DNA from: JACQFV01 sp964593585
GTDB lineage: Bacteria; Zixibacteria; MSB-5A5; WJJR01
Assembly (NCBI GenBank): GCA_964593585.1
Contig: CAZQIZ010000015.1
Span: 5,791 to 69,790, forward strand
Direction: 5' to 3'
DNA: 64,000 nucleotides
A program made the translations under genes and the position numbers. The notes under the pieces are model-generated. The model was not told the DNA's origin, did not search any database, and saw only the letters and a program-made list of their open reading frames with translations. Numbering within the stretch: position 1 is the stretch's first letter; each line of letters begins with the position of its first letter. This document shows positions 1-8,183 of the stretch, piece after piece.

Positions 1-1
1 C

Positions 2-523
2 ATCCCCGAGGAAGTCGACCGTCTCAATCGCATCCTCACCCGCTACCTGCAGATTGCCGCCACCGATCAATCGCACCCGGCCTCCATCGATGTGGGCGGC
101 CAACTCCCCGAGTGGATCAAGAGCATGCCGGAGCGTGACCGTCTGCGGTTGTCACTGGAGACCACGGGGCCGGTATACGCCGATCGTGAGGCGCCCCACC
201 AGGTGACGCTCAACCTGATTCGCAACGCACTGGAGGCCTCGCCCGACGGGGCGGGCATCGAGATCGAGTGGACGCGGAATGGACGGTACGGGCAACTGCG
301 CGTGCGCGACCATGGCCCCGGCATTCCGAGGAAGCTGCGCACGGCGGTCTTCGAGCCGTTCTACACGACGAAGGCGAGCGGCTCGGGCTTGGGACTCTAC
401 GCGGTTAAGACGCTGGTGGAGCGCGACGGCGGGCAGGTGGCGATCGAGGATAACCCGGGCGGCGGCGCGGCGGTGATTGTACGCTGGCCGCTGGCATCCA
501 CGACAGGCGGCGCGAAGAACTGA
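2..523 (+). CDS. Sensor histidine kinase, C-terminal part (cut by window edge)
   Basis: This is the cytoplasmic catalytic end of a two-component sensor kinase; it would autophosphorylate and pass phosphate to the regulator encoded 24 bases downstream. The frame is open from base 2, so the gene begins outside the window and the GTG at 92 is only internal. The first residues look like the helix after an H-box (EEVDRLNRILTRYL); the phosphorylated His itself is not visible. The HATPase_c domain shows an N-box (NLIRNALEAS), a G1 box (DHGPGIP) and a G2 box (SGSGLGLYAVKTL). It ends at TGA 521-523. Pairing with an NtrC-type regulator suggests an NtrB-like or ZraS-like kinase, but the sensor part is missing, so the signal is unknown. 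Confidence 0.9.
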   Translation: MPEEVDRLNRILTRYLQIAATDQSHPASIDVGGQLPEWIKSMPERDRLRLSLETTGPVYADREAPHQVTLNLIRNALEASPDGAGIEIEWTRNGRYGQLRVRDHGPGIPRKLRTAVFEPFYTTKASGSGLGLYAVKTLVERDGGQVAIEDNPGGGAAVIVRWPLASTTGGAKN

Positions 524-547
524 TCAATCGAAGGAAGGATTGCCGGC

Positions 548-1879
548 ATGGCACGCATACTTGTGATCGATGACGAAGAACGAATCGGGCTGCTGTTGTC
601 CGAAACCTTGCGCGATCTGGGGCACGAGGCCTCCTATCTCACCGACGGCCGTGTGGCGCTCGAGCGACTCAAACCCGGCGCCTATGATCTGGTAATCACC
701 GATCTGCGCATGGAGCCGGTGCCGGGGATGGAAATCGTGCGGGCGGCGGCGCAACTGGACGGAACCGATGTCGCGGTGTTGACCGCGCATGGCACGACCG
801 GCGCCGCGGTGGCGGCGATGAAAGCGGGAGCGCTGGACTTCCTCGCCAAGCCGCTGGACCTCGACGAGATGACCCAGTGGGTCGAGCTTTGGGATCGCGG
901 CCGCGGCGGCCGTCTAACGAGCGAACCGCGCGTTACGCCACCCGTGGTGACGGCGCGTGCCGACATGCTGGTGGGCGATTCGGCGCCGCTGCGTGAGATG
1001 CGCCGTCTGATCGAATTGGTGGCCCCGCGCGATGCGACCGTGCTCATCCTCGGCGAGTCGGGCACGGGCAAGGAGCTGGTGGCGCGAGCACTGCACGATG
1101 CCTCGCCGCGCGCCAAGGGGCAGTTTGTCGCCACCAATTGCGCGGCGCTCACCGAGACGCTGCTGGAGAGCGAACTGTTCGGCCACGAGAAGGGGGCGTT
1201 CACCGGCGCCTACAAGCAGCGCATCGGCCGTTTCGAACTGGCCGACAAGGGCACGCTCTTCCTCGATGAAATCGGCGAGGTCTCCCCCGGCTTTCAGTCG
1301 AAGTTGCTGCGCGCGCTCGAACAGCGGGAGATCGTGCGCGTCGGTTCGGCGACGCCGATCAAAGTTGATGCGCGGGTGATCGTCGCCACCAACAAGGACC
1401 TGGCGCGCCAGGTGGCCGAAGGACGATTCCGCGAAGACCTGTACTTCCGCTTGAATGTCTTCCCGATTCACGTGCCGCCGCTGCGCGAGCGGCTCGATGA
1501 CATCGAAGCGCTGGCGTTGCACTTCCTACGATTGCAGGGATATCAAAAACCGAAGCTGGCGCGCGCGGTGGTCGACCGCTTGCGCCAGCACTCCTGGCCG
1601 GGGAATGTGCGCGAATTGAAGAATGTGATCGAACGGGCGGTGATCCTCGCCAACGGCGGGCCGCTGGCAGTCGAGCATCTCGGACCGCTCACTCCGCCTC
1701 GGGGCAATCACGAACCATCGCCGGCGATGCCGGCCGAGCATGGCCTCGAGGATGTGGAGAAGCGGTTGGTCGAAGAGGCATTGAAGGCCGCCGGCGGCAA
1801 CAAGAGCGAAGCGGCGCGCCGCCTGAAAATCACCCGCCGGGTACTTTACGCGAAACTGCGCCGGTACGGACTTGAGTAG
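548..1879 (+). CDS. Sigma-54-dependent response regulator (NtrC family)
   Basis: Enhancer-binding activator that opens sigma-54 promoters by ATP hydrolysis once phosphorylated. It has 443 residues in the standard three-domain order. The receiver domain is at about 1-115, with acidic pocket D8/D9, phosphoacceptor D52, T79 and K101. The AAA+ domain is at about 140-375, with Walker A GESGTGKE at 169-176, the sigma-54 contact loop GAFTGA at 216-221 and Walker B LFLDEIGE at 237-244. A Fis-type helix-turn-helix lies at the C terminus (AARRLKITRRVLYAKLRR). An AGGAAGG ribosome site lies about 8 bases before the ATG. Its likely partner is the kinase just upstream. The target regulon is unknown; the adjacent envelope genes at 2.1-6.4 kb are candidates by position only. 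Confidence 0.95.
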   Translation: MARILVIDDEERIGLLLSETLRDLGHEASYLTDGRVALERLKPGAYDLVITDLRMEPVPGMEIVRAAAQLDGTDVAVLTAHGTTGAAVAAMKAGALDFLAKPLDLDEMTQWVELWDRGRGGRLTSEPRVTPPVVTARADMLVGDSAPLREMRRLIELVAPRDATVLILGESGTGKELVARALHDASPRAKGQFVATNCAALTETLLESELFGHEKGAFTGAYKQRIGRFELADKGTLFLDEIGEVSPGFQSKLLRALEQREIVRVGSATPIKVDARVIVATNKDLARQVAEGRFREDLYFRLNVFPIHVPPLRERLDDIEALALHFLRLQGYQKPKLARAVVDRLRQHSWPGNVRELKNVIERAVILANGGPLAVEHLGPLTPPRGNHEPSPAMPAEHGLEDVEKRLVEEALKAAGGNKSEAARRLKITRRVLYAKLRRYGLE

Positions 1880-1885
1880 TGGACG

Positions 1886-1907
1886 AATTGGACCAATCGG
1901 TCCAATT
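1886..1907. repeat. GGACC-type inverted repeat, copy 1
   Basis: Perfect 9-bp inverted repeat (AATTGGACC, loop AATC, GGTCCAATT) starting 7 bases after the stop of the NtrC-type regulator. Related sequences lie at 28142-28170 and 60435-60462, also next to stop codons. It has no T-run, so it is not a classical terminator, though the hairpin could protect the 3' end of the mRNA. Confidence 0.7.
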
Positions 1908-2066
1908 GAGACAGTACCACGAACGGAGGCGTTTAAGCAATTTATGCATGGTCGCATAGAACGCTTTGTATTTCAACGCGATAGAATCGCGCCTCCCACG
2001 CAGCCTGTTCGGCACCGAATTTGGTGTCTTCTAGGTGGCCATGTGCCGGAAGGAACAGTGAACGAA

Positions 2067-3146
2067 ATGAATCGCATTCAACATCGCGCCAGTGGTGCCG
2101 GACCCCATCGTCCGGCCATTCTCCCGTTGCTCCTCCTGTTGGCGGCGCTTGGAGCGCTTGTCCTCATCTGCCTACCGGCGTCGGCTTCGGCGCAGACACG
2201 CGAGGAAGCGGCCATCGAGATCGAACGGACCGACGAGGTGCTCGCCAAGGCACAAGACTTGCTTGATGAAACTGGCGCGCCACGTGGACGCGGCAATCTG
2301 GAACTGGCGGTCCGACTGCAGGATCAGGCGAAGACCTTCTTTGCCACCGGCAACTACCGCATGGCGGTGCGTCTGACGACGGAAGCGCGCGACCGCGCAC
2401 TGGACGCGCTGGCGGGTGTTCGCCGCGCCGAGGACAACGAAGAGGCGGTCGAGCGTGAGTTGGAGCGCACCGATCAGGTCCTGGAACAGGCGCGCGATCA
2501 AGTCGGAGGAGGATTGCTGGCGATCCGTCGACTGGAACAGGCGCTTTCGACTCAGGCCCGCGCCTGGGAGATGTTCCGCAACCGGCGGCTGCGTCCGGCA
2601 CTGAAGCTGACGCTGGAGGCGCGTGACGCGGCGGGGCGTCTGGCCCTGCGCGGCCGCTTCGGACCGGGCGGTCCCAACCTCGACAGCCGGGTCGAACGGC
2701 AGCTGGATCGTCTCGGACTGGCCATCGATCGGGTCGCCGACCGGATCGCCCCCGACAATGAGCAGGGGCAGACGGAAGTGAACGCGGCACGCTCCGCTTA
2801 TGGCGCGGCGCAGACCGCCTTTAACGAAGGGAAATTCCTTCTGGCCGATCAGAACCTCCGCCTCACCCGCCAGGCCTTGATGCGGGCGGTGCAGACGGTC
2901 GAGGAAGATCTCGATGATGAAGACATCGCCGCGCTGATCAACGACGCCCGCCGTCGCTGGGAGAATCTGGGCGAGGAGGTCGACGCCGCCGGCGAGGCGC
3001 GTTGGCGCGACTGGCATGCGCAGGCCGGCAACGATTTGAACGAAGCCGAACGGGCCCTGCAGACCGGCGACCTGCGCAAGGCGGTGGTCCAGACCCGCGC
3101 GGCCATGAGTATGATGGACCGGATCGCCGACGAGTTGACGCCATAG
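2067..3146 (+). CDS. Secreted coiled-coil protein of unknown function
   Basis: About 359 residues; I do not recognise a family. The N terminus carries a clear Sec signal with a long Leu/Ala core and a likely cleavage after ASASA, giving a mature protein that begins QTREEAAIEIERTDE. The rest is highly charged and helical, with repeated ExxERTDxVLxxAxD-like units near residues 45 and 125, which suggests a periplasmic alpha-helical or coiled-coil protein. The reading frame is open further upstream, but ATG 2067 (or GTG 2058) is preferred: GGAAGGA lies just before it and the signal peptide starts there. A strong terminator follows, so it is probably transcribed apart from the barrel gene downstream. 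Possible roles such as scaffold or barrel partner are guesses. Confidence 0.7.
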   Translation: MNRIQHRASGAGPHRPAILPLLLLLAALGALVLICLPASASAQTREEAAIEIERTDEVLAKAQDLLDETGAPRGRGNLELAVRLQDQAKTFFATGNYRMAVRLTTEARDRALDALAGVRRAEDNEEAVERELERTDQVLEQARDQVGGGLLAIRRLEQALSTQARAWEMFRNRRLRPALKLTLEARDAAGRLALRGRFGPGGPNLDSRVERQLDRLGLAIDRVADRIAPDNEQGQTEVNAARSAYGAAQTAFNEGKFLLADQNLRLTRQALMRAVQTVEEDLDDEDIAALINDARRRWENLGEEVDAAGEARWRDWHAQAGNDLNEAERALQTGDLRKAVVQTRAAMSMMDRIADELTP

Positions 3147-3168
3147 CGCTCAGGCGATCGGGACAATG

Positions 3169-3206
3169 ACGGCAGAGGCGCGACATCGCGCCTCTGCCGT
3201 GCTTTT
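3169..3206 (+). terminator. Rho-independent terminator
   Basis: A 14-bp perfect stem (3169-3182 with 3187-3200, loop ACAT) is followed by GCTTTT. It lies 22 bases after the stop of the coiled-coil gene. Confidence 0.8.
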
Positions 3207-3281
3207 GCGCGGCCAACTGTGGGCCGCGCCGAATGCGGTTAACGTTTGTCCACTCACTTCCGGGAAGCGACATTTACACGC

Positions 3282-4580
3282 GTGGCGGGCACGACGACCA
3301 ATGCGGGCAGGTGGCGGCGTATCACTCTCGGCGCACTGGCGATGGCGACCTTCGCGGTCGCCGCCACCACCGCGGCCTGGGCACAGGAGCGCCACTGGCT
3401 GCTGGCGCCGGGTGTCGGGCATGACCGTTTCGAGCAATCATTCTTCCTTGAGGACACGCTGGACATCGATCCCGACTCGCTCAAGACACTGGAACGCACC
3501 ATCGAGGACTTGAAGGAATCGTATCTCTCGCTGGAAACCGCCTACCAACGGGGCGCGACCGTGATCAGCAACACCCTCTACGCCACCGACGCCGCCTGGC
3601 GCAATATCGCCGCGGCGCGCACACGCCGGCGGCAGCGGCAGTGGGCGGTTGATGCCAACGCCCGCTTGGAATGGAAGGGCGACGATGACCGCGACACGAT
3701 CTCAGCGGGTTATCTGTTTGGCCAGGCATCGGTGGGGCCGCGGTATACGCTGAACGAGCGGTGGACTGTTCTGGCACGCGGCGACTGGGAAGGGACGACC
3801 TATGACGAACGCTCGACATGGGGGTTGGACTACACTCGTTGGCGGGGACGGGCCGGGATACGGTACAGCGGCGAGTTGCTGGAGGCGATCGACCTGACAG
3901 CCGGACTCACCAGCCGCCGGGTTCCCGACTCAAGCCGTCTGGCCTATGAGGAGGCCTGGATCACCGCGGAGGCGTCGTACTGGGAATGGGGACCGGCCCT
4001 CTGGACCCTGGCGGTGTCTCACCGGGCGCGGGAGTATGACACCGACGGCACCGAACGCGACCACAGCCGCACCGAAGTCGAATTGTCGGCGCGCGGCCAA
4101 TTCGGCGAGCGTTGGCGCGCCGAGGCGCAAGTCGATTGGGAGTATTGGAATTACAGGCAGGATTTGGAAACTTACTTTGACTTCACTGCCGGCGAAGTGG
4201 AACTGGAAGCGCGACGTGCGTTGGGACACTGGACTGTGGGGGCACAAGCGAGGTCCCGTTGGGAGGGCGCCTTCAGCGAAGAGTTTGAGGACGACGATTT
4301 CACCGACTGGGCGTTCGGACCGGTGGTCGGCTGGCAGCCCTCCGGGATGATCTGGATCGACGCCGGGGGACGCTGGGGCCGTCGGTATTACAGTGATCGC
4401 TCGCTGATTTACGACGATTACGATTTCGCTGAGGTGGACCTGAGCGTTGACGCCTCGGTCGGCGATCACTTCACGCTCAGTCTGTCGGCCGACTACGAGA
4501 CGAAAGTCCACGACAACCCGTCGCGCGACACTGATTATACGTATGGGGCGCTGGCCATACGCTTCCCCTTCCGATTGTGA
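3282..4580 (+). CDS. Putative outer-membrane beta-barrel protein
   Basis: About 432 residues, without a recognisable named family. After a signal peptide (core LGALAMATFAVAATTAAWAQ) comes a short helical stretch and then alternating polar/aromatic strands typical of an outer-membrane barrel, such as WAVDANARLEWKG, WTVLARGDWEG and YGALAIRFPFRL. The last strand ends close to the C terminus with alternating hydrophobics, as in barrels recognised by BamA. The start is uncertain: a TTG at 3246 also fits the frame, but GTG 3282 lies closer to the signal peptide and follows GGGAAG by about 15 bases. The neighbouring secreted coiled-coil protein may be a partner. The substrate is unknown. Confidence 0.65.
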   Translation: MAGTTTNAGRWRRITLGALAMATFAVAATTAAWAQERHWLLAPGVGHDRFEQSFFLEDTLDIDPDSLKTLERTIEDLKESYLSLETAYQRGATVISNTLYATDAAWRNIAAARTRRRQRQWAVDANARLEWKGDDDRDTISAGYLFGQASVGPRYTLNERWTVLARGDWEGTTYDERSTWGLDYTRWRGRAGIRYSGELLEAIDLTAGLTSRRVPDSSRLAYEEAWITAEASYWEWGPALWTLAVSHRAREYDTDGTERDHSRTEVELSARGQFGERWRAEAQVDWEYWNYRQDLETYFDFTAGEVELEARRALGHWTVGAQARSRWEGAFSEEFEDDDFTDWAFGPVVGWQPSGMIWIDAGGRWGRRYYSDRSLIYDDYDFAEVDLSVDASVGDHFTLSLSADYETKVHDNPSRDTDYTYGALAIRFPFRL

Positions 4581-4861
4581 CGGTTGTCGCAAACGGACAA
4601 ATTCTGCGTTGGCCGAGAAAAAAGGTATTGCGTCCTGAGGGATCGTAGGTAACTTGTCCGCAGAATAAAGGAGCAAGCCGGAGGGAAGGGCAGTCACAGC
4701 ACCGGACCAGTTGCGAATCTGAACGCATACAAGCTTCCACACCCCTCTGGGGTGAGCCGCTAAAAATCCCGCCTAATACCTGGGGTGATGGGCCCGGACC
4801 TTGGTCCGGGCCTCATTATTGAGGGTCCAGAACATCCAAGCGCCCAGCGAGGTTCACACGG
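4581..4861. other. 281-base non-coding leader with hairpins
   Basis: No plausible gene is present. It contains A-rich patches (4615-4625, 4664-4672), several short GC-rich inverted repeats (for example CCCCTCTGGGG at 4742-4752) and a strong hairpin at 4791-4812, only 49 bases before the cytochrome-porin start. I compared it by eye with the conserved cores of cobalamin, TPP, glycine, fluoride and c-di-GMP-I riboswitches and saw no match. A leader or attenuator role is possible but unproven. Confidence 0.4.
4791..4812 (+). terminator. Hairpin, terminator or attenuator
   Basis: A 10-bp perfect arm pair (4791-4800 with 4803-4812) followed by TCATTATT, a weak T-rich tail. It could end transcription of the upstream barrel gene or act as an attenuator in the leader of the cytochrome-porin gene. 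Confidence 0.5.
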
Positions 4862-5986
4862 ATGATGAGCCGCCCGATTTTGCCTGTCGCCATCGGTCTG
4901 TCGATCTTGAGTCTGATCCCCGTTGCCCAAGCCACGCCGCGGCTGGCGGCGCAATACGGTCAGGACTGTCAATTGTGCCATGCCAATCCGTCCGGCGGCG
5001 GCCTGCGCAACTCGTATGTGACCGACTTCATCGGCCCCGCCGAATTGCCGCTGCGTCCTCTGCCCGCGCACGAGAGCGCGCGCTGGCCGAAGGCGCGTCT
5101 GAACGACTTTGTCACCGTCGGGACCGACCTGCGTCTGCTCTATCTGGCCAGCGACAATGCCCGCACGGCGGTCGGCGAACTGGACAACTCGTTTTTCCAG
5201 ATGCAGGCGGATTTCTATGTCGCCATCGAGCCCGATCCGCAGTTTCTCCTGTATCTCGATCGCGGCACCGGCAGCGACTATGAAGTTTTTGCGCTGGCGC
5301 GTCTGTTGCCGGCGCATGGGTATGTCAAGGGCGGGCGGTTTGTCCCTGACCTGGGCTGGCGGTGGGACGATCACAATCGTTACACGCGCGAACGTCTTGA
5401 TCTCGACTACCCCGGCGCCACCGAGACCGGGATCGAAGTCGGTCTCTCCCCCGGTCCGCTGACGCTGACCGGCGGAGTGTTCAACGGGAACGGCAATGCC
5501 CAGCTCGACGACAACTCGCAGAAGATGTATGTCGGCAAGGCGCTGGCACGTTGGCGCATGGGCACAGTCCAGGCCGCCTTTGGCGGGTCGACCCGCTGGA
5601 ACTCCGGTCCCCAGGTCAAGGAGCGACTCTGGGGAATCCAGGGGCAGGCGAGTTGGCGACAGTTCGCCTATCTCGCCGATCTCTTCGGCCGACGGACGGC
5701 GTCGGATGCGGACAGCGGCCGTCGCGGACGCACCTGGTCCTGGGTCATGTCACAAGAACTGGACTTTCGGCCGCGCCAGGGGCTGGATCTGTATGTCGGT
5801 TACGATTTCCTCGATCCTGATCTGGATCACGAAAATGGAACGCAATACCGCATCAGCGTCGGATCGCGGATCTACCTGCGGCATTTCTTCAAAGTTGAGC
5901 CGTTGGTGCGCTTCGAGCGGGAGACGACCCCGCGCTCTGTGACCGATGACGCACGGGTGGAGATTCTCTTCCATGCTTTCTATTAA
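4862..5986 (+). CDS. Monoheme cytochrome c-porin fusion protein (Cyc2-like architecture)
   Basis: 374 residues. A signal peptide (about 1-24, ending AQA) is followed at once by a single heme-c motif, CQLCH at residues 36-40, inside the context AQYGQDCQLCHANPSGGG. From about residue 80 to the end it is rich in alternating amphipathic strands with aromatic girdles (FYVAIEPDPQFLLYLDRG, DLYVGYDFLD, YRISVGSRIYLR), as in an outer-membrane porin. The final residues EILFHAFY end in an aromatic, typical for barrels. This cytochrome-then-porin order is that of Cyc2-type outer-membrane electron conduits. Whether it moves electrons from Fe(II) or elsewhere is inference; non-Cyc2 proteins with the same YGxxCxxCH/GGG start exist. 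It overlaps the next gene, another cytochrome-like lipoprotein. Confidence 0.75.
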   Translation: MMSRPILPVAIGLSILSLIPVAQATPRLAAQYGQDCQLCHANPSGGGLRNSYVTDFIGPAELPLRPLPAHESARWPKARLNDFVTVGTDLRLLYLASDNARTAVGELDNSFFQMQADFYVAIEPDPQFLLYLDRGTGSDYEVFALARLLPAHGYVKGGRFVPDLGWRWDDHNRYTRERLDLDYPGATETGIEVGLSPGPLTLTGGVFNGNGNAQLDDNSQKMYVGKALARWRMGTVQAAFGGSTRWNSGPQVKERLWGIQGQASWRQFAYLADLFGRRTASDADSGRRGRTWSWVMSQELDFRPRQGLDLYVGYDFLDPDLDHENGTQYRISVGSRIYLRHFFKVEPLVRFERETTPRSVTDDARVEILFHAFY

Positions 5987-6398
5987 GATTAGCGGTGAGC
6001 GGCTGGCAGCGGCGGCGGCGCTGGTGCTTGTCGTGATGGCCGGATGCGCCGATTTCGGAACGGGCATCCCGACCGTCGGAAACGGCGGCGGCCAGGACGG
6101 CGACACCGCCACGGTCTCGTTTGCGGCCGATGTGCTGCCGATCTTTGCCGCCAATTGCGGCGGGGCCTTCTGCCACAACCCCTGCGGCGCCAACAACGGC
6201 GGCGGGCTCTGCCTGCAAAGCCACGCGACTCTCATGCAGGGAGGGGTGGTGATTCCCGGCGACAGCGCTGGCAGCACGCTGGTGCAGCGTCTCGACGGCC
6301 GTCTGACGCCGCGCATGCCCTATGGCCGTGCGCCGCTGGCCGACACCCTGATTCAACTCGTTCGCATCTGGATCGCCGAAGGCGCGCTGGACAACTAA
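5973..6398 (+). CDS. Cytochrome-like lipoprotein with CX4CH motif
   Basis: 141 residues from ATG 5973, which overlaps the end of the cytochrome-porin gene by 14 bases; a longer frame from 5946 would add residues before the signal. The signal ends in a lipobox, VMAGC, with lipidated C25. The body resembles the small planctomycete-type cytochrome c domain: FAADVLPIFAANC, a heme-like CGGAFCH (C62-x4-C67-H68), GGGLCL, VIPGDSAGSTL, RMPYG with a possible Met ligand, and IRIWIAEGALDN-like ending. CX4CH heme sites are known in several cytochromes. Overlap with the upstream gene implies translational coupling and a joint redox role at the outer membrane (inference). Confidence 0.75.
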   Translation: MLSIKISGERLAAAAALVLVVMAGCADFGTGIPTVGNGGGQDGDTATVSFAADVLPIFAANCGGAFCHNPCGANNGGGLCLQSHATLMQGGVVIPGDSAGSTLVQRLDGRLTPRMPYGRAPLADTLIQLVRIWIAEGALDN

Positions 6399-6440
6399 GA
6401 TCGTCTATCAAAATGAACTAGAGGACTCGTCACCGCCGCG

Positions 6441-6523
6441 TCCCTCGACTTCGCTCGGGATTTTCGAAAAGCGGGGGTCCAGAACCGTCGCAGCCACGGC
6501 TGGATTCCCGCGTCCGCGGGAAT
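6441..6523. repeat. Pair of palindromic intergenic repeats
   Basis: Two hairpins lie between convergent genes. The first is TCCCTCGACTTCGCTCGGGA at 6441-6460. The second has a 9-bp stem, ATTCCCGCG with CGCGGGAAT, at 6504-6523. Both look like dispersed REP-type repeats and could also serve as bidirectional transcription ends; no coding potential is seen in 6399-6605. Confidence 0.6.
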
Positions 6524-6605
6524 GACGGACAGGGGGTAGAACTTGCAGGTGACTGTCACGGTCTCATCCTGTTGGAGATTCTAAGACTTCCGGTCGCGTT
6601 ACGGT

Positions 6606-8090
6606 TCAACTTGATTTGGCGAAACGCGCCACGGCCTGCTTCTCGTGTTTGCCGACCAGATCGGTGACGCGTACGGTAAGCAGGTAGTCGCCGCTGGGCA
6701 GATCGCCGATGTCGAGGGTGGCGGTGTGCACAACTTCGCGGGTAGAACCGGAGAGGACGCCGGTGCCCGGCCGCCCGGTCTTGAAGTCTCCATCCAGCGC
6801 GGAGATTTCGTAGTCGATCTGATACCGCGTCTGGCCGCGTTCATCCAAAAGCAGGTGATAGACTTCGAAGTAGAAGGCCAGCGGCTGGTCGGGCAGGTAC
6901 ACCCGCGAAGGCAGCGGCATCACCATCTGCTGGTTTTTGACAAATGGTGAACCGGGCTCGTAGATGGACCAGACAAACGACGCCAGTTCGATGTCGGAGA
7001 TCTCCTGGATTTCGGGGCTGATGTACTCCGGCAGGCGCAGTGGCTTTAGATAGGTGCCCGACTTGCCGGTGTTTTCGTCCTCGATGGTGGCGGCGACGGT
7101 GTAGCGTCCTGGGGGCAGTTCGAGGACTTTTTGCTCGATGACCAGTTGGTTGGTCAGTCCCTGACGACCCGCCTGCCGTGCAATGATGCCGACTTCGCTG
7201 TAGACTTCCTCTTCGCGGTCATCGCGCACCAAGAGGGTGCGTCGGATGCTGATGCTGGTGGAATCGGGGCCGCGTCCCAGTTGCGCCAGCGGGTAGCCGA
7301 GGTTGATGTCCAGACGCCAGCTTCCCGGCTGGCCGCGAAAGCGGACGACATCGAGCGCGTAGTCGATCAGATTTCGGCCATACTCATGGTAGTAGATCGC
7401 CGGCTGCAGGTCGATGGCGCGCAGACGGGCGGAGTGGAAATCTCCCGCCGACTGGCGGCGGAACAACGGATCGGTCACCGGCGCCAGCTCGAAGAAGCCG
7501 AAGCCGCGCTTGTCTTCGAACTGAAAGGTCTCGTTCCAGCGATTATAGGACCAGACTTCGACGGCGGCGTTGGCCTCGTTCAGCGGCGAGTCGAAAAAGT
7601 CATCCGCGCCGCCGCCCGGCGGCTCGCTGCCGTCGCCGTCGACACCGGCCTGACGGACAATGCGTTCATCCGGCTGACCGTAGCGGATGTACACCTCGCC
7701 GCGGTCATCCCACGGCCGTCCTCCCTTGCCGGGGCTGCCAAACAAATAGATGGCATGATAGACCCGACGGTCGTGTTCATCACGGAATTCGTTTTCCGGC
7801 GTGGTGGGGGTCGGATCATGGGAGGTCCAGAAGCGACGCAGCCAGTCGGCCGAGGCGAGGGTGTCCTCGATGGTGACATACTCGCCGAACTCTTCGGCGC
7901 CGAGCAGGGCGCGCAACGCCGCTTCCTCTTCCCGCTCCGTCAGCGGGGCGCGTTCGCCGTTGGACTGCAGCGGCGCGGCGCAGGCGGCGGCCAGCGCCGC
8001 CAGGGCGGCAGCGACAAACAGGCGAAGAACCGCCCGCGGGGGGCAAAACAGAGAGTATTGTCCGGCAACCGCACGCATCGATACTGACAC
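6606..8090 (-). CDS. GWxTD-domain lipoprotein
   Basis: 494 residues. A basic N terminus leads into a hydrophobic stretch that ends in a lipobox-like AAAC (C37 in this numbering; starting at the second Met, residue 5, would shorten it by 4). The central region matches the GWxTD-domain family: ASADWLRRFWTSHDPTPTTP, a block RVYHAIYLFG and RGEVYIRYGQPDE. The namesake motif itself is altered, reading GGRPWDDRG. The C-terminal third (about 350-490) is beta-rich with YLPDQPLAFYFEVYHL and SGDYLLTVRVTDL, as usual for the family. Such proteins occur mainly in FCB-group bacteria and their function is not established. It is convergent with the cytochrome genes and divergent from the kinase at 8184. Confidence 0.85.
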   Translation of the reverse strand: MSVSMRAVAGQYSLFCPPRAVLRLFVAAALAALAAACAAPLQSNGERAPLTEREEEAALRALLGAEEFGEYVTIEDTLASADWLRRFWTSHDPTPTTPENEFRDEHDRRVYHAIYLFGSPGKGGRPWDDRGEVYIRYGQPDERIVRQAGVDGDGSEPPGGGADDFFDSPLNEANAAVEVWSYNRWNETFQFEDKRGFGFFELAPVTDPLFRRQSAGDFHSARLRAIDLQPAIYYHEYGRNLIDYALDVVRFRGQPGSWRLDINLGYPLAQLGRGPDSTSISIRRTLLVRDDREEEVYSEVGIIARQAGRQGLTNQLVIEQKVLELPPGRYTVAATIEDENTGKSGTYLKPLRLPEYISPEIQEISDIELASFVWSIYEPGSPFVKNQQMVMPLPSRVYLPDQPLAFYFEVYHLLLDERGQTRYQIDYEISALDGDFKTGRPGTGVLSGSTREVVHTATLDIGDLPSGDYLLTVRVTDLVGKHEKQAVARFAKSS

Positions 8091-8183
8091 TAAGATACGC
8101 GCCCGGACCGTGTTTTAGCGCCGGGATTGTGCGGACGGCTTGCGGAAATCGTTCGGGCCGATATCTTCTCCTGCGGCAGCATC

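Noticed and set aside
549..565. TGGCAC...CTTGT resembling a sigma-54 promoter
   Set aside because: It is the first codons of the response regulator, and the -12 element is not GC at the right spacing.
4581..4861. Known riboswitch in the leader of the cytochrome-porin gene
   Set aside because: No match by eye to cobalamin, TPP, glycine, fluoride or c-di-GMP-I cores; kept only as a structured leader of unknown role.
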